From contig NC_135355.1 in NCBI RefSeq assembly GCF_051622035.1, positions 27,017,486 to 27,081,485 on the forward strand: a stretch of DNA of 64,000 nucleotides, written 5' to 3'. Under the pieces are notes generated by a model that saw only the letters and a list, made by a program, of their open reading frames with translations, did not search any database and was not told where the DNA came from. A program made the translations under genes and the position numbers. Positions 1 to 15,390 of this stretch are shown here, piece by piece (within the stretch, counting starts at the first letter, position 1; each line of letters opens with the position of its first letter). Origin of the DNA: Arctopsyche grandis. Taxonomy: Eukaryota > Arthropoda > Insecta > Trichoptera > Hydropsychidae.

Positions 1-1005
1 CATTTTCGATGAAATCATCTTATCAAATCCTTTCAAAATATTGTTACATTCTACTGTAATACTTCATATATTGTGAATAAGATTTGTAGTTCGAAAATAT
101 GGAGAAACTTACATTTAAAAAAATAATTGACTCATTTTACCTCGACATTATGTATATCTTTCAAATTTTCTTCTATCTATATATGACGCAAGTTGAACCA
201 AAATTCTTTTATTCCTTTACTTACACAACTTTCCATCTATACATCAATCATATACCATTTCATTTTGTTTCAATCAAGTTTTATGTATAACTCATTACAG
301 CACACACACTTTGGAAGTCACCTGAATTGTTAATATTTTGCGAAGTTGTTTTATAGGCATTAGCGCAACACAGGAAATAAGGTGAGTGTCAAATTTGATG
401 TGTAAATCTGAATTAATAAGTTTTTAAAGTGGACATGACTGAAAAATTATATGCCATTAGGTGATATTGTTACTTGGATCAAACAATTGAAACATGACAA
501 AGCAATTTGTCAATAGTCAAAATTGGGGGGGGGGAGGGACATGCAAAGACAGTTGACCTTAATCTTTTGATAGAAAGACTTCTCCTGACAAACGAGGTGG
601 CATCGGAGAAAATACTGTCGTGCGTTTCGTGTAACTCTTTACGAGGCTGTTTCGGATCGTTCGATAACACAGGAACAGTTTGCGACCTCTTTATATTATG
701 TTTCTTCAACAGACGAGGTAATAGATAGTTAGCGGGATTCGCAAACCTATATGTTGAAAAAATAAAATCAAAAATCATCGGTGCAGTGCACTCTCGAAGT
801 CACTTTTCAGACAAAAACATGAAATTCTACAAGCAATATAATAAAATAAAAACGAGCGTCATTTTAAATGAAAAAAAAAAGGAACATCATTCATCAGAGC
901 ACACTAGTCATCGAAGTAAATAAATGTCATCGAAGATCCACTCAGTACCCAAAAATATCTTCAATATGGCAATATTCGAATAGTCCTTAAATACATGAAG
1001 CTTAC
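1..1005. other. Left edge: intron of the PIP4K gene, no assigned exon
   Basis: This stretch lies downstream of PIP4K exon 3 on the minus strand, so it should be intron; I could not find the next kinase exon here. An open stretch at 530-728 on the plus strand (63 codons, with a leucine-rich start and several cysteines) has an overlapping open frame on the minus strand and begins at a run of ten G, so neither frame is convincing. A 26-base A/T run and simple AT-rich sequence make up the rest. Confidence 0.4.
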
Positions 1006-4000
1006 CTGGTCATCGATTCTTTAAAATCCAAATCATCGATTCCGAACCGTTCCCTTAAATTTCGGAAGACTAATGGACAATATTCTTTAATTTTGAAATG
1101 AGACGGCATGTTCTCCCTAGAAAAGAAATTTGAAGTCAATTTTTAGCAATTAAAATTAAATTTTTTATGCATTGCCAAATTACAATACTTACTTATTAAA
1201 AAGATGATTGTCAACTTTCAATTTAGAAAACGCCCTAAAATCATCAGGTAAAAGCATCACAGGAATGGTAACATGACTCAATTCATTTATCTAAGAAAAA
1301 AATAATAGATTTATTAAATTCAATACAAAAACAATATCATACGTTAGTCTTATTCTTAACATAGACTTCAAATTTGCATATGCATGCAAAATATTTTAAT
1401 AATCACGTGAAATATTATAGTATGCGAATATGAAATGTGTAGTAGTGTCAATTATGTGGGTTAATTGGGGCAATGGCGTACATGAATAATTCAAATAAAA
1501 CTTGAATCTTCACGACCTACCAGTTGACAGTTTATTTTAATACTGCTGTCATTCAGATTCAATTTATTTGCAAATTGAATTCCTTCAAGTATCAATTTTG
1601 ACATATCAGGATAGTCTAAATATAAAACGAAAAAGAAAATATTCAATACTGAGTGTCAGTGAACTTGGAATTGAATTAACGAAATTGATTGATAAGCACA
1701 GATACGAAGGCAAAGTGATTGATACGTTTATTGATATATGAACATATGTATGTTTACTTTAATTTATAAGTATTATATTATTTGATGAATTGTATAATTG
1801 AAATGGTTATTTCGGAAGCACATGACACATTTAATCATTCATTTCAAGGGATTTGCAATACATTTTCATGAATTCTGATAGCCGACACTATGCTTATTTG
1901 ATTAAACGTTCCAGAGTGGACATATTAGATAGATAAAATGCCCGATATAATCTTGTGTAAACATGCAATTTTTTGAAATTAAATCAAATCAAATAAACCA
2001 ATTTTTAACAACTGAAAAGTTTATCATCTTTTTATGTAATGCATTTATAAATATTTTTTTTTTTATATTTATAAATGTATTTTTGTATTTATAAATATCT
2101 TTTTATGTAATGTATTTAAATAATAATTAACTATAGATTTTTGCTATAATTTATAGATTATTTTCGCAGTTTGATTTTATATGAAAAGAAACGATTCACA
2201 AAACCGAAGTTGTCAAAATCGGCACTTATTGAATATCCACATGTACCTGAATATTAACCCTTTGGATACTGACCAACGCCGATCAGGGTTTGGTCAGTAT
2301 CCAACAAGTCCATCGACCTGATAAACGCCGATTGACGTTGTATTTTGAGCATTTACAAAGTACATAAATAAGAATACTACCCACTAAGCCTTTCCAGGTA
2401 GCATTGAAAAAAAAAATGCATTGAACTTGGGTCGTGTAATCCGTGTCGTTCATTTGTCAACGTTTGTAAAGACTGGTTTACACCGGAATTTCTGAATTTA
2501 TAACCATAGCAGAATTTCCAAATAGAAATCCCTAAACTGCTGAATATTTTAGGTTAGGGCTTGGCATTTAGATTGTGAGCATTGCATTTTAACAACAATG
2601 AAGAAGATGGCACTAGTTTTGGAAAATTACATTCATTAATAAACTTCTTTTGTTTGTTTTATATTGTTGCAAGATATATTAGAGAATCTAAACACAACTT
2701 TACAAAACAAGAAATCCTCAGCGATAGTTATCTAGGGGTTCGTTTGGATTAGTTTCAATTTTTATACCTGATATCTATTGGATTTCAAAATAATTCTAGT
2801 TGGAAATGTTGGCGCAATTTTCAGTGTGGCGGGCTTTCAACAGAAAAGACATCAGCACTCAAGACGCAAGGGTCTATATCAGGGGTCATATCTTTCTATA
2901 TTTTAAGTATGCACGCCTGAAGATGGGTAAGCGAACTTGAAGCTACAGTTCACTTGGAAATGGCTTATACCTCCTGTCGATTTTGGTTGTTTGGTAGGCT
3001 TGCCAAGAATCACTAGTTACGTACCACTTGCATACCATCATTTTACTAAAACTGTTTGCGAAACCCAGAGGCCATTCAACTAACTGCCATGTATTTGTGT
3101 TACTCGATGCTGAGATGCGTCTGTGTAACCAACAAGTACCTCAAAAACTTCCTTCTGTGAATCGGTTCCATTAAATATACCCAAATACATACATACATAT
3201 ATTCAAAATTCAAAAAATCATTGTCTCGATATTTTTTAACGGTAGATTTTTCTTCACTTTAAAATACATAATTGGCATTTTATGATGTTTTTATATTTTT
3301 CTCATATATATATTTAATCATAATTATATATTGTTTGAAGTAAATTGAAAAATCGATTTTTTTTCTTATATTATACAAACATACATAAAATGTTGAAATA
3401 TGCAAACGAAAATATATTTTTATAAATGATTGATTGATAATAAGAGCACAGACGAGCAGAATTTATATGAGAAAGAAAACATTTATAAAAAAAAATGGAC
3501 GACAGAAGGAATCTTAACAATCCTGAAAACAATGAAAAAAGTTTCAGCTTATCAATTCATTAAAAAGCAATTCATGCAAGTTTTATATGTTTAAATACTA
3601 TCATAATCAATACACACATTCAGTTCAATGTTTTCATACAAAATATCAAATTTGTTTAATTTTACAAATAAAAAAAAGTATGGCAACACTGGCGAATCAA
3701 AATTTGAAGAAAAAAACATTTGAAATATTTAAAATCTTAACCAACAGATGGCGACATAGACTGGTCAAAATTTCAGTATATAATCAAAAACAAACAGACG
3801 GGAGGGAGGGGGTTTGCGCAGAGCGCTGGGAAGGGAGGGGGTGGGCAAAGTGTATAAATAGGGGTGGGGTGAGGAGAGGAGAGCAGAGGAGAGGTAGACG
3901 TGGGACGAGGAGGAGACTGACCGTATGATTGACGCCCCACATGAAGACGGAGAGCAGCGGCTCGTTGGCGCGGAACAACTTGACCTTCTGGTGTTTGACG

Positions 4001-4053
4001 CGGAAGTGCTTCTTCTTCAGCTTGCTGAGTCCACCCACGCCGGAGAGCGCCAT
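1006..4053 (-). CDS. PIP4K: Phosphatidylinositol-5-phosphate 4-kinase (PIP4K2 type), N-terminal part
   Basis: Lipid kinase that phosphorylates phosphatidylinositol 5-phosphate at position 4 to make PI(4,5)P2. Exons on the minus strand: 3922-4053 (44 codons from the ATG), 1193-1290 and 1006-1116; the gene continues off the left edge. Exon 1 encodes the basic N-terminus [20 protein letters not shown] followed by [12 protein letters not shown]. Exon 2 continues with [16 protein letters not shown] and ends KVDNHLFN(K). Exon 3 has [18 protein letters not shown]. All three match the start of animal PIP4K2 in order and spacing. Phases close: exon 1 ends in phase 0, exon 2 ends two bases into a Lys codon completed by exon 3. 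Donors are GTCAGT, GTAAGT and GTAAGC; acceptors end TTAG and CTAG. The catalytic lobe is outside the window. Intron 1 (1291-3921) is 2.6 kb and holds a piggyBac-like MITE and an orphan exon candidate. Confidence 0.93.
1521..1615 (-). other. Orphan exon candidate inside PIP4K intron 1
   Basis: On the minus strand a 95-base block is open and bounded by a TTTAG acceptor and a GTAGGT donor. It would encode about 31 residues, including [18 protein letters not shown] and a C-terminal INCQL. It enters in phase 1 and leaves in phase 0, so it cannot sit between PIP4K exon 1 (phase 0) and exon 2 without another upstream piece. It could be an alternative first-exon route, an exon of a nested gene, or chance. 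I do not recognise the peptide. Confidence 0.3.
2254..2875 (+). mobile_element. piggyBac-like MITE, copy 1
   Basis: The left end reads TTAA followed by CCCTTTGGATACTGACC, the classic TTAA plus CCCTTTG start of piggyBac-type elements. The body (2256-2870) aligns in reverse with 15391-16825 on either side of the hAT insertion there, including the blocks around CACCGGAATTTCTGAATTTATAA-like sequence (2493-2506) and CAGTGTGGCGGGC (2822-2834). The right end is eroded, reading CAGCACTCAAGACGCAAGGG instead of a clean inverted copy. No transposase frame is present, so it is non-autonomous. Confidence 0.65.
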
Positions 4054-4260
4054 CGTCCCGACCTGGAACTGGAAACCGGAAACCGCAAACCCTCTCTAGT
4101 GGCTCTAGTGGCTCTAGTGGCTCTAGTGGCTCTAGAAGCTCTAGAAGCTCTAGAAGCTCTAGTGGCCGACGGCTGACGAATGACGACTAAACCGCTGGAG
4201 AGATCAGACGACTCGCACTCGCACTCGCACTCGCACTCGAAACCCTCATCGCACCGCCTC
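4054..4260 (-). promoter_or_regulatory. Upstream region of PIP4K with two short tandem arrays
   Basis: Just upstream of the PIP4K start codon the sequence turns GC-rich. It contains a 9-base tandem array (GGCTCTAGT and GAAGCTCTA variants, 4099-4163) and a 6-base array (CGCACT, about 4210-4238). It probably includes the 5' UTR and promoter. No TATA box was assigned. The 9-base period keeps a frame open on the plus strand, which I regard as an artefact. Confidence 0.45.
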
Positions 4261-4789
4261 CACTACTAGTGACAGCACGAACTCGACTCGCAACACACTG
4301 CGCCAGCGCCAATGCCAGTACTCACTACCACACTCGGGGATTCACACTTGCACAGTGGCGCCGCCTTCGCCGCAAAACCGACTCTCGCTCCCTGCTTTGC
4401 GGCTTATGGCCAAATCTCATACGGTTGCGCAATTGTGTACCACTAGTCGTCGATGTATACTACGCATCGCAACTTTATGCAAATTACAAATGCGCTCGCT
4501 CTAATCCGTTTTGACGTGCCTAAGTAAATAAAGTAAAAGACGCTTTTATGAATATATATAGCAAAATCATTCAGGCTAAATGGGAAATGAGATGGTTCGG
4601 ATTATCGAAACCAAATTGGATTACTTCCTCTGTACAAACGTAATTTTTATCGGAAATTAAAAAATACCAGATTTGTTTATTTCACTATTCGCTCGTGAGC
4701 ATCGTTGGAATTGGGACCGCATAATAATATAAAAAATCCGATGTGACCAAACCATGACTTTATCTATGTATTTGAGGAATATAAGAAGG

Positions 4790-5045
4790 GGTTCGGTGAT
4801 TACTAGTCAAATGTGAACCGGTCACTCTATATCGGTCACACGGGATCACCCGTCACACTAAAATTGGTCACGAGAAAACTGGTCACACCCTAAAACTGGT
4901 CACACCCTAAAATCGGTCACGAGAAAATTGGTTGACCGATTTTAGGGTGTGACCAGTTTTAGTGTGACGGGTGATCACGTGTGACCGATCTTGAGCGACC
5001 GGTTGTCCTGTGACTGATTTACATATGACTAGTAGTCCGTTTACC
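4790..5045. mobile_element. GGTCAC foldback MITE, copy 1
   Basis: A self-complementary element made of spaced GGTCAC / GTGACC words. The ends read GGTTCGGTGATTACTAGTCA and (inverted) GGTAAACGGACTACTAGTCA. It is flanked on both sides by ATAAGAAGG, a 9-base target duplication. Two more copies lie at 14435-14702 and 59463-59739. It has no coding capacity. Length of the duplication points to a Mutator-like or hAT-like mobiliser, but no transposase copy is seen here. Confidence 0.75.
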
Positions 5046-5079
5046 ATAAGAAGGACACAAAACAACATTCAATAATTCA

Positions 5080-5860
5080 ACAGACATGCCGGTTATGAGA
5101 GCATTTTCGATACAAATTGAGCGCAAATGTAGGGAAACTTACACAACACGAAAGTTCTACTTCCGGTTTTCGGATTTTGTTCAAAATTTTTTTATTACTT
5201 AAAGTTACCATAATTATTATACACATTAAATATCAATAAAATAAAAATAATTTAAAAGGTCAAAATAAAATAATGAAATATTGTTTTAAAAAAAATACTA
5301 CTTCCGGTTAATGAATTCTGACCAAATTTTATACATAACTTGACATTAAGCTTAAACTTCTATATATGAAATTCCAGTTGAATAAATTAAAAGGTTTCTG
5401 AGAAAAACATAAAAAACCTCGATTCTCTAGAGTAAAAGTACTACTTCCAGTTTAGGAAAAAATATTTAAAAATATTGGGGTATAAAATTTACAATTTCTA
5501 TTACATGTAAAAAAAATTTCAATCCGATTCGATTAGCCGTTTGGGAGATAATTGAATTCAAAAACTTAAAAAAAAGAGGACACTTATAAGGGGAGGTACC
5601 ATTTCCGGTCAACTTAAAAATTTGAAAAAAAGTTGCGTCATACCGATAAGAATTTCAGTAACCAATACTAAGTTTCAGTTCGATAGGAGTAACGGTGTTC
5701 AAAAAATCCCCAAAATACACAGACACACACAAAATTTTTTCTAGATCATGAAAACGTGGTCAGTGATCGATTCCGAGTTCGAATCAGTCAAAATCTCGAG
5801 TTCGAATTTTCGCATGATCACAAAACTTCATCCATTGTTACTACGTACATAGATAAAGTA
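5080..5860 (+). repeat. Dispersed TTCCGG-type repeat, copy 1
   Basis: The block contains repeated ACTTCCGGTT modules separated by 130-150 bases (5157, 5301, 5446 eroded, 5603). It then holds a conserved stretch with GATAAGAATTTCAGTAACC and TCGATAGGAGTAACGG (about 5646-5693) and ends near GTGATCGATTCCGAGTTCGA (5762-5781). Partial copies lie at 41155-41280 (first part), 37485-37570 and, inverted, about 47585-47665 (last part). It looks like the 3' region of a dispersed retroposon, but I cannot name the family. Confidence 0.5.
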
Positions 5861-6502
5861 AAAATCAGATCACCGTACAAAAAGGAACCATTTATAGCCG
5901 GTGGTTCTTATGGCATTAACTCTGAGTTTATGAAGACCCAAAAAATGAACTCGTACAAATATGCGTATAAGTACGGCCCGTATAAGCCCACTCTTAATCT
6001 TAGGGCTTGTACACACTCAGTCATTTCAAGGGAACATTTTGACGATGAGTTCATTTTTTTCGAGTTCGTTTTTCGGATCAATCAACTTGGAGTTTGTAAC
6101 GTATAGTGGACCCATTTACAGCTGTGGTTTTTAAGAGGGCTGTACACCAGCGCCTTGTCCATTCAAACGTATTACACTTTTCTCTTCCTCAATAATGGCA
6201 CTAGAGAATTTATTTTTTAATATGCTATGGATATCCACCATTGGCATGTTTCTGTGGTTTTATTTTTTTGATTAGTTATTTTTTATATGAGTTAGGAGCC
6301 GCCAATCATTCCAGCGTGTTTATTTAACGGTTGATTTTTAAAAAAATACGACCACACAAACATAGAAAATATATTTCTCATACCGATGATGATTTTTTTT
6401 TTAAATTGGTTCACTTTCGGGGGAGAAAACTGGAGAATACGAAACCTCGATTTTGTCGATTTAAAATAGATATTATCTGGTCAAGGCGCAACTGTCGCAT
6501 TC

Positions 6503-6505
<3 letters not shown>

Positions 6506-6586
<81 letters not shown>
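6506..6586. repeat. (TA)n microsatellite
   Basis: About 40 TA units directly abutting the 5' end of the RTE-type LINE. The Ile-Tyr repeats that it appears to encode on both strands are meaningless. Confidence 0.95.
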
Positions 6587-6590
<4 letters not shown>

Positions 6591-8570
6591 CCAGAAGCAG
6601 ACATCGAGGAATTGAACACTGTAATTAGTTCGGTTCTAACCTCAACAGGTAAGAAATTAGGTGGATTCAGGAAACAGATTAAATTAAGCAAAATTTCAGC
6701 GGAAACAAAAAACCTAATTAAGCATAAAAGGAATTTAGATAGGGATAATAATAAGCAAGAATACAATCTAGTAAATAAGGAAATTAAAAAGAGAATAGTC
6801 AGGGATGTCAGGGATTTTAACAGCAAGCTAATAGAAAATACCATTAAGAATAACCGTAGCCTGAAAAAGTGCAAACAGGATCTTTTCTTAGGCAAAAACC
6901 AAATGATCGCAATCAGATCAGAGAGCGGAGTAATAATTAGGAATAGAGAAGAAATCATAGACAGAGTTTACACGTTCTATGCAAAACTATACGAGAACGA
7001 CAACGGCCAATTCCCCGCTCTGGAATCGACACACGGCCAAAGGGTTCCTGCAGTATTGCCTAGCGAAGTAGAGGCCGCGCTAAAAACTGCAAAGAACGGT
7101 AAAACCCCAGGGGAAGATAATATTCCCATTGACTTACTAAAATGTGGCGGCCCCCCCCTAATTAATATCTTAGCTAGGCTTTTCAGCAAATGCATCCAGA
7201 ACCAAGTTATACCAGAAGGATGGAATAACGCAACTATCATTTTAATACACAAAAAAGGCGACAAAAGCGATATCAAGAACTACCGACCCATTAGTCTACT
7301 TTCAGCGGTCTACAAGCTCTTCACGAAGGTTATTACAGAAAGGCTGAAGAATATCCTCGACGAGAACCAACCTATAGAGCAGGCAGGGTTTAGGGCAAAT
7401 TTCAGCACAATGGACCACCTCCAAGTAGTTGGCGAACTAATCGAGCGCGCCAACGAATATCAACGGCCATTGTGCCTAGGTTTCGTCGATTATGAGAAAG
7501 CCTTCGATACAGTTAGTCATAATGCAGTACTTAACGCTCTAAAAACACAGGGAGTGCCGGAACCCTATGTGGGACTGTTAGCTGCAATATATAAGAATGC
7601 CACAGCTTCGGTTAAAATTTTTTCAGGTACAGATAGATTTAGCATAGGAAAAGGAGTAAGACAAGGAGATACAATCTCGCCCAAGTTATTCAATGCGGTG
7701 CTTGAGGGAGTTTTCAGGAAATTGGATTGGGATACAGCCGGAGTAAGCATCAATGGTCGCTTTTTGAGTCACCTTCGGTTCGCAGACGATATAGTTTTAG
7801 TAGCTCGTGATTCAGCTGACCTACTTATCAGACTAACACAGCTGGACAGGGAAAGTAGAAAAGTAGGATTAAAAATTAACGTAGATAAGACTAAACTAAT
7901 GTTCAATAGTTATTGCATGCCTGATAGCATCCCCTTAGATGATAAACCAGTAGAAGTAGTAAATAATTATTTATATTTAGGTCAAATAATTGACATGTCT
8001 GGTAGTAAAAATGAAGAGATAAAGAGACGTATGAAATTAGGGTGGAGTGCATTTGGACGGATGAATGCTGTTTTTAAATCAAAAATGCCACTCTGCCTGA
8101 AGAAAAGGATCTTTGATCAATGCGTTTTGCCAGTGATGACGTATGGATGTGAAACTTGGACACTGAACGCCAAGATGCAAAATAAAATCCAATGCACTCA
8201 AAGAAGTATGGAACGCTGTATGCTTGGCATAACGAGGAAAGACAGGAAGCGGAACACGTGGGTGAGAAATATGACAAGGGTAGTGGACATAGTGGATAGA
8301 GTGAAGAGATTGAAATGGCAATGGGCGGGTCACGTAGCTAGGAGGATGGACGAAAGGTGGACAAAAGAAGTGCTTGAGTGGTACCCGAGAGAAGGCAAAA
8401 GAGTAAAAGGAAGACCGCAAGGAAGATGGGTGAACGAAATTAGGAAAATGTGCGGAATGAGATGGATGAGTGTTGCGCAAAACAGAGACGAGTGGAAGCG
8501 TGTTGGAGAGGCCTTCATCCAGCAGTGGATGGCGAATGGCTGTAAATGATGATGATGATGATGCGTAAGT
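6587..8570 (+). mobile_element. RTE-type LINE, 5' truncated
   Basis: A non-LTR retroposon that begins immediately after the (TA)n tract, in the linker between endonuclease and reverse transcriptase, and ends with a short ATGATGATGATG tail (8545-8563). Short simple-repeat tails instead of poly(A) are usual in the RTE clade. The apurinic endonuclease is missing, so the copy cannot move by itself. A clear target duplication was not found, as the 5' junction lies in TA repeats. Related 3' fragments lie at 10672-11031 and, more diverged, 54555-55235. Confidence 0.85.
6588..8549 (+). CDS. RTE-type reverse transcriptase (5'-truncated ORF)
   Basis: One uninterrupted frame of about 650 codons. It opens upstream of its first ATG (6612) with ADIEELNTV, so the ATG is internal to an older, longer protein. 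Seen in order: a basic linker, the RT fingers (KNYRPISLLSAVYKLFTKV), the palm aspartate in GFVDYEKAFDTV, GVRQGDTISPKLFN, the active site RFADDIVLV, then YGCETWTL and WAGHVARR in the C-terminal part. These are the standard RT motifs of the RTE/BovB kind of element. It would copy element RNA at a nicked target. No stop or frameshift is visible, so the insertion may be young. Confidence 0.9.
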
Positions 8571-9783
8571 CCCCTTGATATGTTGAAAAGCTTGAAAAAC
8601 AAAAATAAATGTGTTTTTATCGATTTTTTGATTTATGAAATCTACTCCAGGTATAAAAAAAAAGTTAATTTTTACTCCAAATTTACAATGATTCCCCTCA
8701 TAATGTTATCTATTGTCGAAATCGCTATTTTTTGGCTGCATATTGATGAAGAGGAGTTGTAGAAAGTAATACGAAAACTGTTATTTTAAATTCCTTTCCT
8801 AGTCTTTTAAAATATATCGTTATTTGCATGTGATACAAATGATAAGCTTCGCTTTGCGCTGGGTGTATATATATTTTTTTGTTATAACAAGCTGTAGGCA
8901 TATAGTACAACTGAAATGATCTCATCAGGTCACTGCGACACATATCCAGGAAAGTCATTAACGCATGGCACACGCTCGCCTCGTCAAAAGGTCGACACGT
9001 GTTTCTATACACGTGTCTTGGAAACAAAGGAAGAACTCACTGAACCCATAAAAACCACGAACTACGTCTAGGCGTATGAACCCATAAAACCACGCTCGCG
9101 AGTACCAAGAACAAAAGATGTGCACACGACACACTTCAACCCAAAACGTTTATAAAGCAACGCAGCAACCTCCACCGGCAGAGTGAGCCTCTAGAGTTCA
9201 ACTAGATCACATCTCCGAAGAAACCTCTTCGTACATACAATAACCATTGTACCAAATTGAACGAAAATAAATATCCTCTTTCAAACTACACAACACGTGT
9301 TTCGTTAGACCGGGATACGGTCAACATACCTTCCCTTTCTTACACTGATGACCGCCGACTACTAAATTGGCGATCTTACAAAGCATATTTTTCTTATTGA
9401 GTTTGGCCACCCCGGTCACCTTTCCTACCTAATTGTCATCGCGACGGCCTTAGATGAGTCGCACGATTAAAATAAAGCATATCTTATCTAGCGAACGAAT
9501 GTTATAATCAGAGGGTAAGTATGTTTAATTGTATAATTGGGTGTCCACCTATACTGATGTACTACCAATATAATTGCAGATATAATTAGTCACGTGTGAT
9601 TATGACGGTAGGGATAATCGGTGTGGCAACATTCGTATTATGGATCGGACGTGTTTAGAGATAAAGAGTGCCGATAGTGCGATAGTGCGATAGTGCGCCG
9701 TCGAGCCGGGGCGACAAGGACTATATTGGCGTGGGGGTGGTGCGTGTGTTGCGTGTGTTGCGAGTCGCGGCCACCGCCAGAGC
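8571..9783. other. Region between the RTE LINE and HACD3
   Basis: No host exon recognised. It holds one copy of a dispersed LTR-like repeat (8925-9335). Near the HACD3 start there is a GC-rich, probably promoter segment, with three CGATAGTG units at about 9672-9696. Confidence 0.5.
8925..9335 (+). repeat. LTR-like dispersed repeat, copy 1 (possible solo LTR fossil)
   Basis: Shares long stretches with 20665-20985, such as CTCTTCGTACATAC, ATAACCATTGTA, TTGAACGAAAATAAA and a final GGGAYACGGTCAA. It carries TATAAA (9151) upstream of AATAAA (about 9268), the usual promoter-to-poly(A) order of an LTR. No internal virus-like genes are present, so it would be a solo fossil. The family is not assigned and the ends are approximate. 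The two copies differ enough that I judge them old. Confidence 0.4.
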
Positions 9784-14240
<4,457 letters not shown>

Positions 14241-14434
14241 ATTTTGTTATTTCTTTTTTTTAAGTTTTTGTTTGTATAATATTGTTAGTCTTTTCTATTT
14301 TTGGTATGAATTTAATATTTTAAGCGAATTATATTTATAAAGAAAAATATTTCTATTCTTATTTTGAAATTTATGTGTTTATTGTGATATCTGCTAGGAA
14401 CACGCTGGAACGACTGACTTATGTACAAATTTAG

Positions 14435-14702
14435 GGTAAACGGACTATTAGTCATATGTGAACCAGTCACAGGACAACCGGTCGCTCTAGATCGGTCACA
14501 CGTGATCACCCGTCACATTAAAACTGGCCACGAGAAAACTGGTCACACCCAAAAATTGGTCGAATTTTTGGGTGTGACCAGTTTTTTCGTGACCAATTTT
14601 CGGGTGTGACCAGTTTTAGTGCGACGGGTGACCACGTGTGACCAATGTAGAGCGACCGGTTGTCCTGTGACCGGTTCACATTTGACTATTATTCACCGAA
14701 CC
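14435..14702. mobile_element. GGTCAC foldback MITE, copy 2
   Basis: Same family as 4790-5045, in the opposite orientation. It starts GGTAAACGGACTATTAGTCA and ends TTCACCGAACC. AAATTTAG flanks both sides, an 8-base target duplication. GGTCAC-containing arms face each other around 14555-14570. Confidence 0.78.
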
Positions 14703-15300
14703 AAATTTAGATAAGCGATTAAATTTTGCTAAAACGATTTCTAATTAATCAATTCTATTAATAAACTCAGGCTACTTTTTCCTTTTTTTGTAAACTTTAG
14801 AATTTATCTTTCTGTTATTTAAATGTAGTAAAGCTAGTATAGTATCAACATAAATAATAATTTTTAGTGTAGAAAGCGTAGATGATAAAATTGTATTGAT
14901 TCTCATCTCTTCTAACCTATTGAGGAATTTTTATTTATATTTTACTATCCTCTTATATTTATCAGCAGGTTTTAACTGACAAATGATTTATATTGAAAAG
15001 ATTTGTATTTAGAAATACATGATAATAAATTGAAATTTTGGCATAAAATTTTTATTTGTTACTGCTTAAATAATTTTCTTTATTATATGTCGTATTTTTA
15101 TCGATTTTCAAAATGTATTTTTTACTCTATTCTTAAATATGCATATAAGCAATATTATTAAATATTCGGCATTTAGGTAAATCGATTATGGTGTTGCCTA
15201 GCAATAGGTTTACATATATATGTACACATGGTTTTTGTGGACATTTATATTTCCATAGCATGTACTTTTGTTGATTAGAAATTTGAAATTTTGAAGTTTA

Positions 15301-15390
15301 TTAACCGCTTAGACGCCCAGCCGACGCGCTGAGCGTATAATAGATACGGCTGTTTGCGCCTTAAGGCGCTTTGGGCAGCTAAGCGGTTAA
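15301..15390. mobile_element. Tiny TTAA-flanked piggyBac-like MITE
   Basis: A 90-base unit: TTAACCGCTTAG and GCCC at the left, GGGC and CTAAGCGGTTAA at the right, so the termini are inverted and flanked by TTAA. Its right TTAA (15387-15390) is also the left TTAA of the next piggyBac-like element. Confidence 0.6.

Noticed and set aside
479-778. Two opposing open frames near the left edge
   Set aside because: Neither matches the expected next PIP4K exon or any family I know, and the plus frame begins in a G run.
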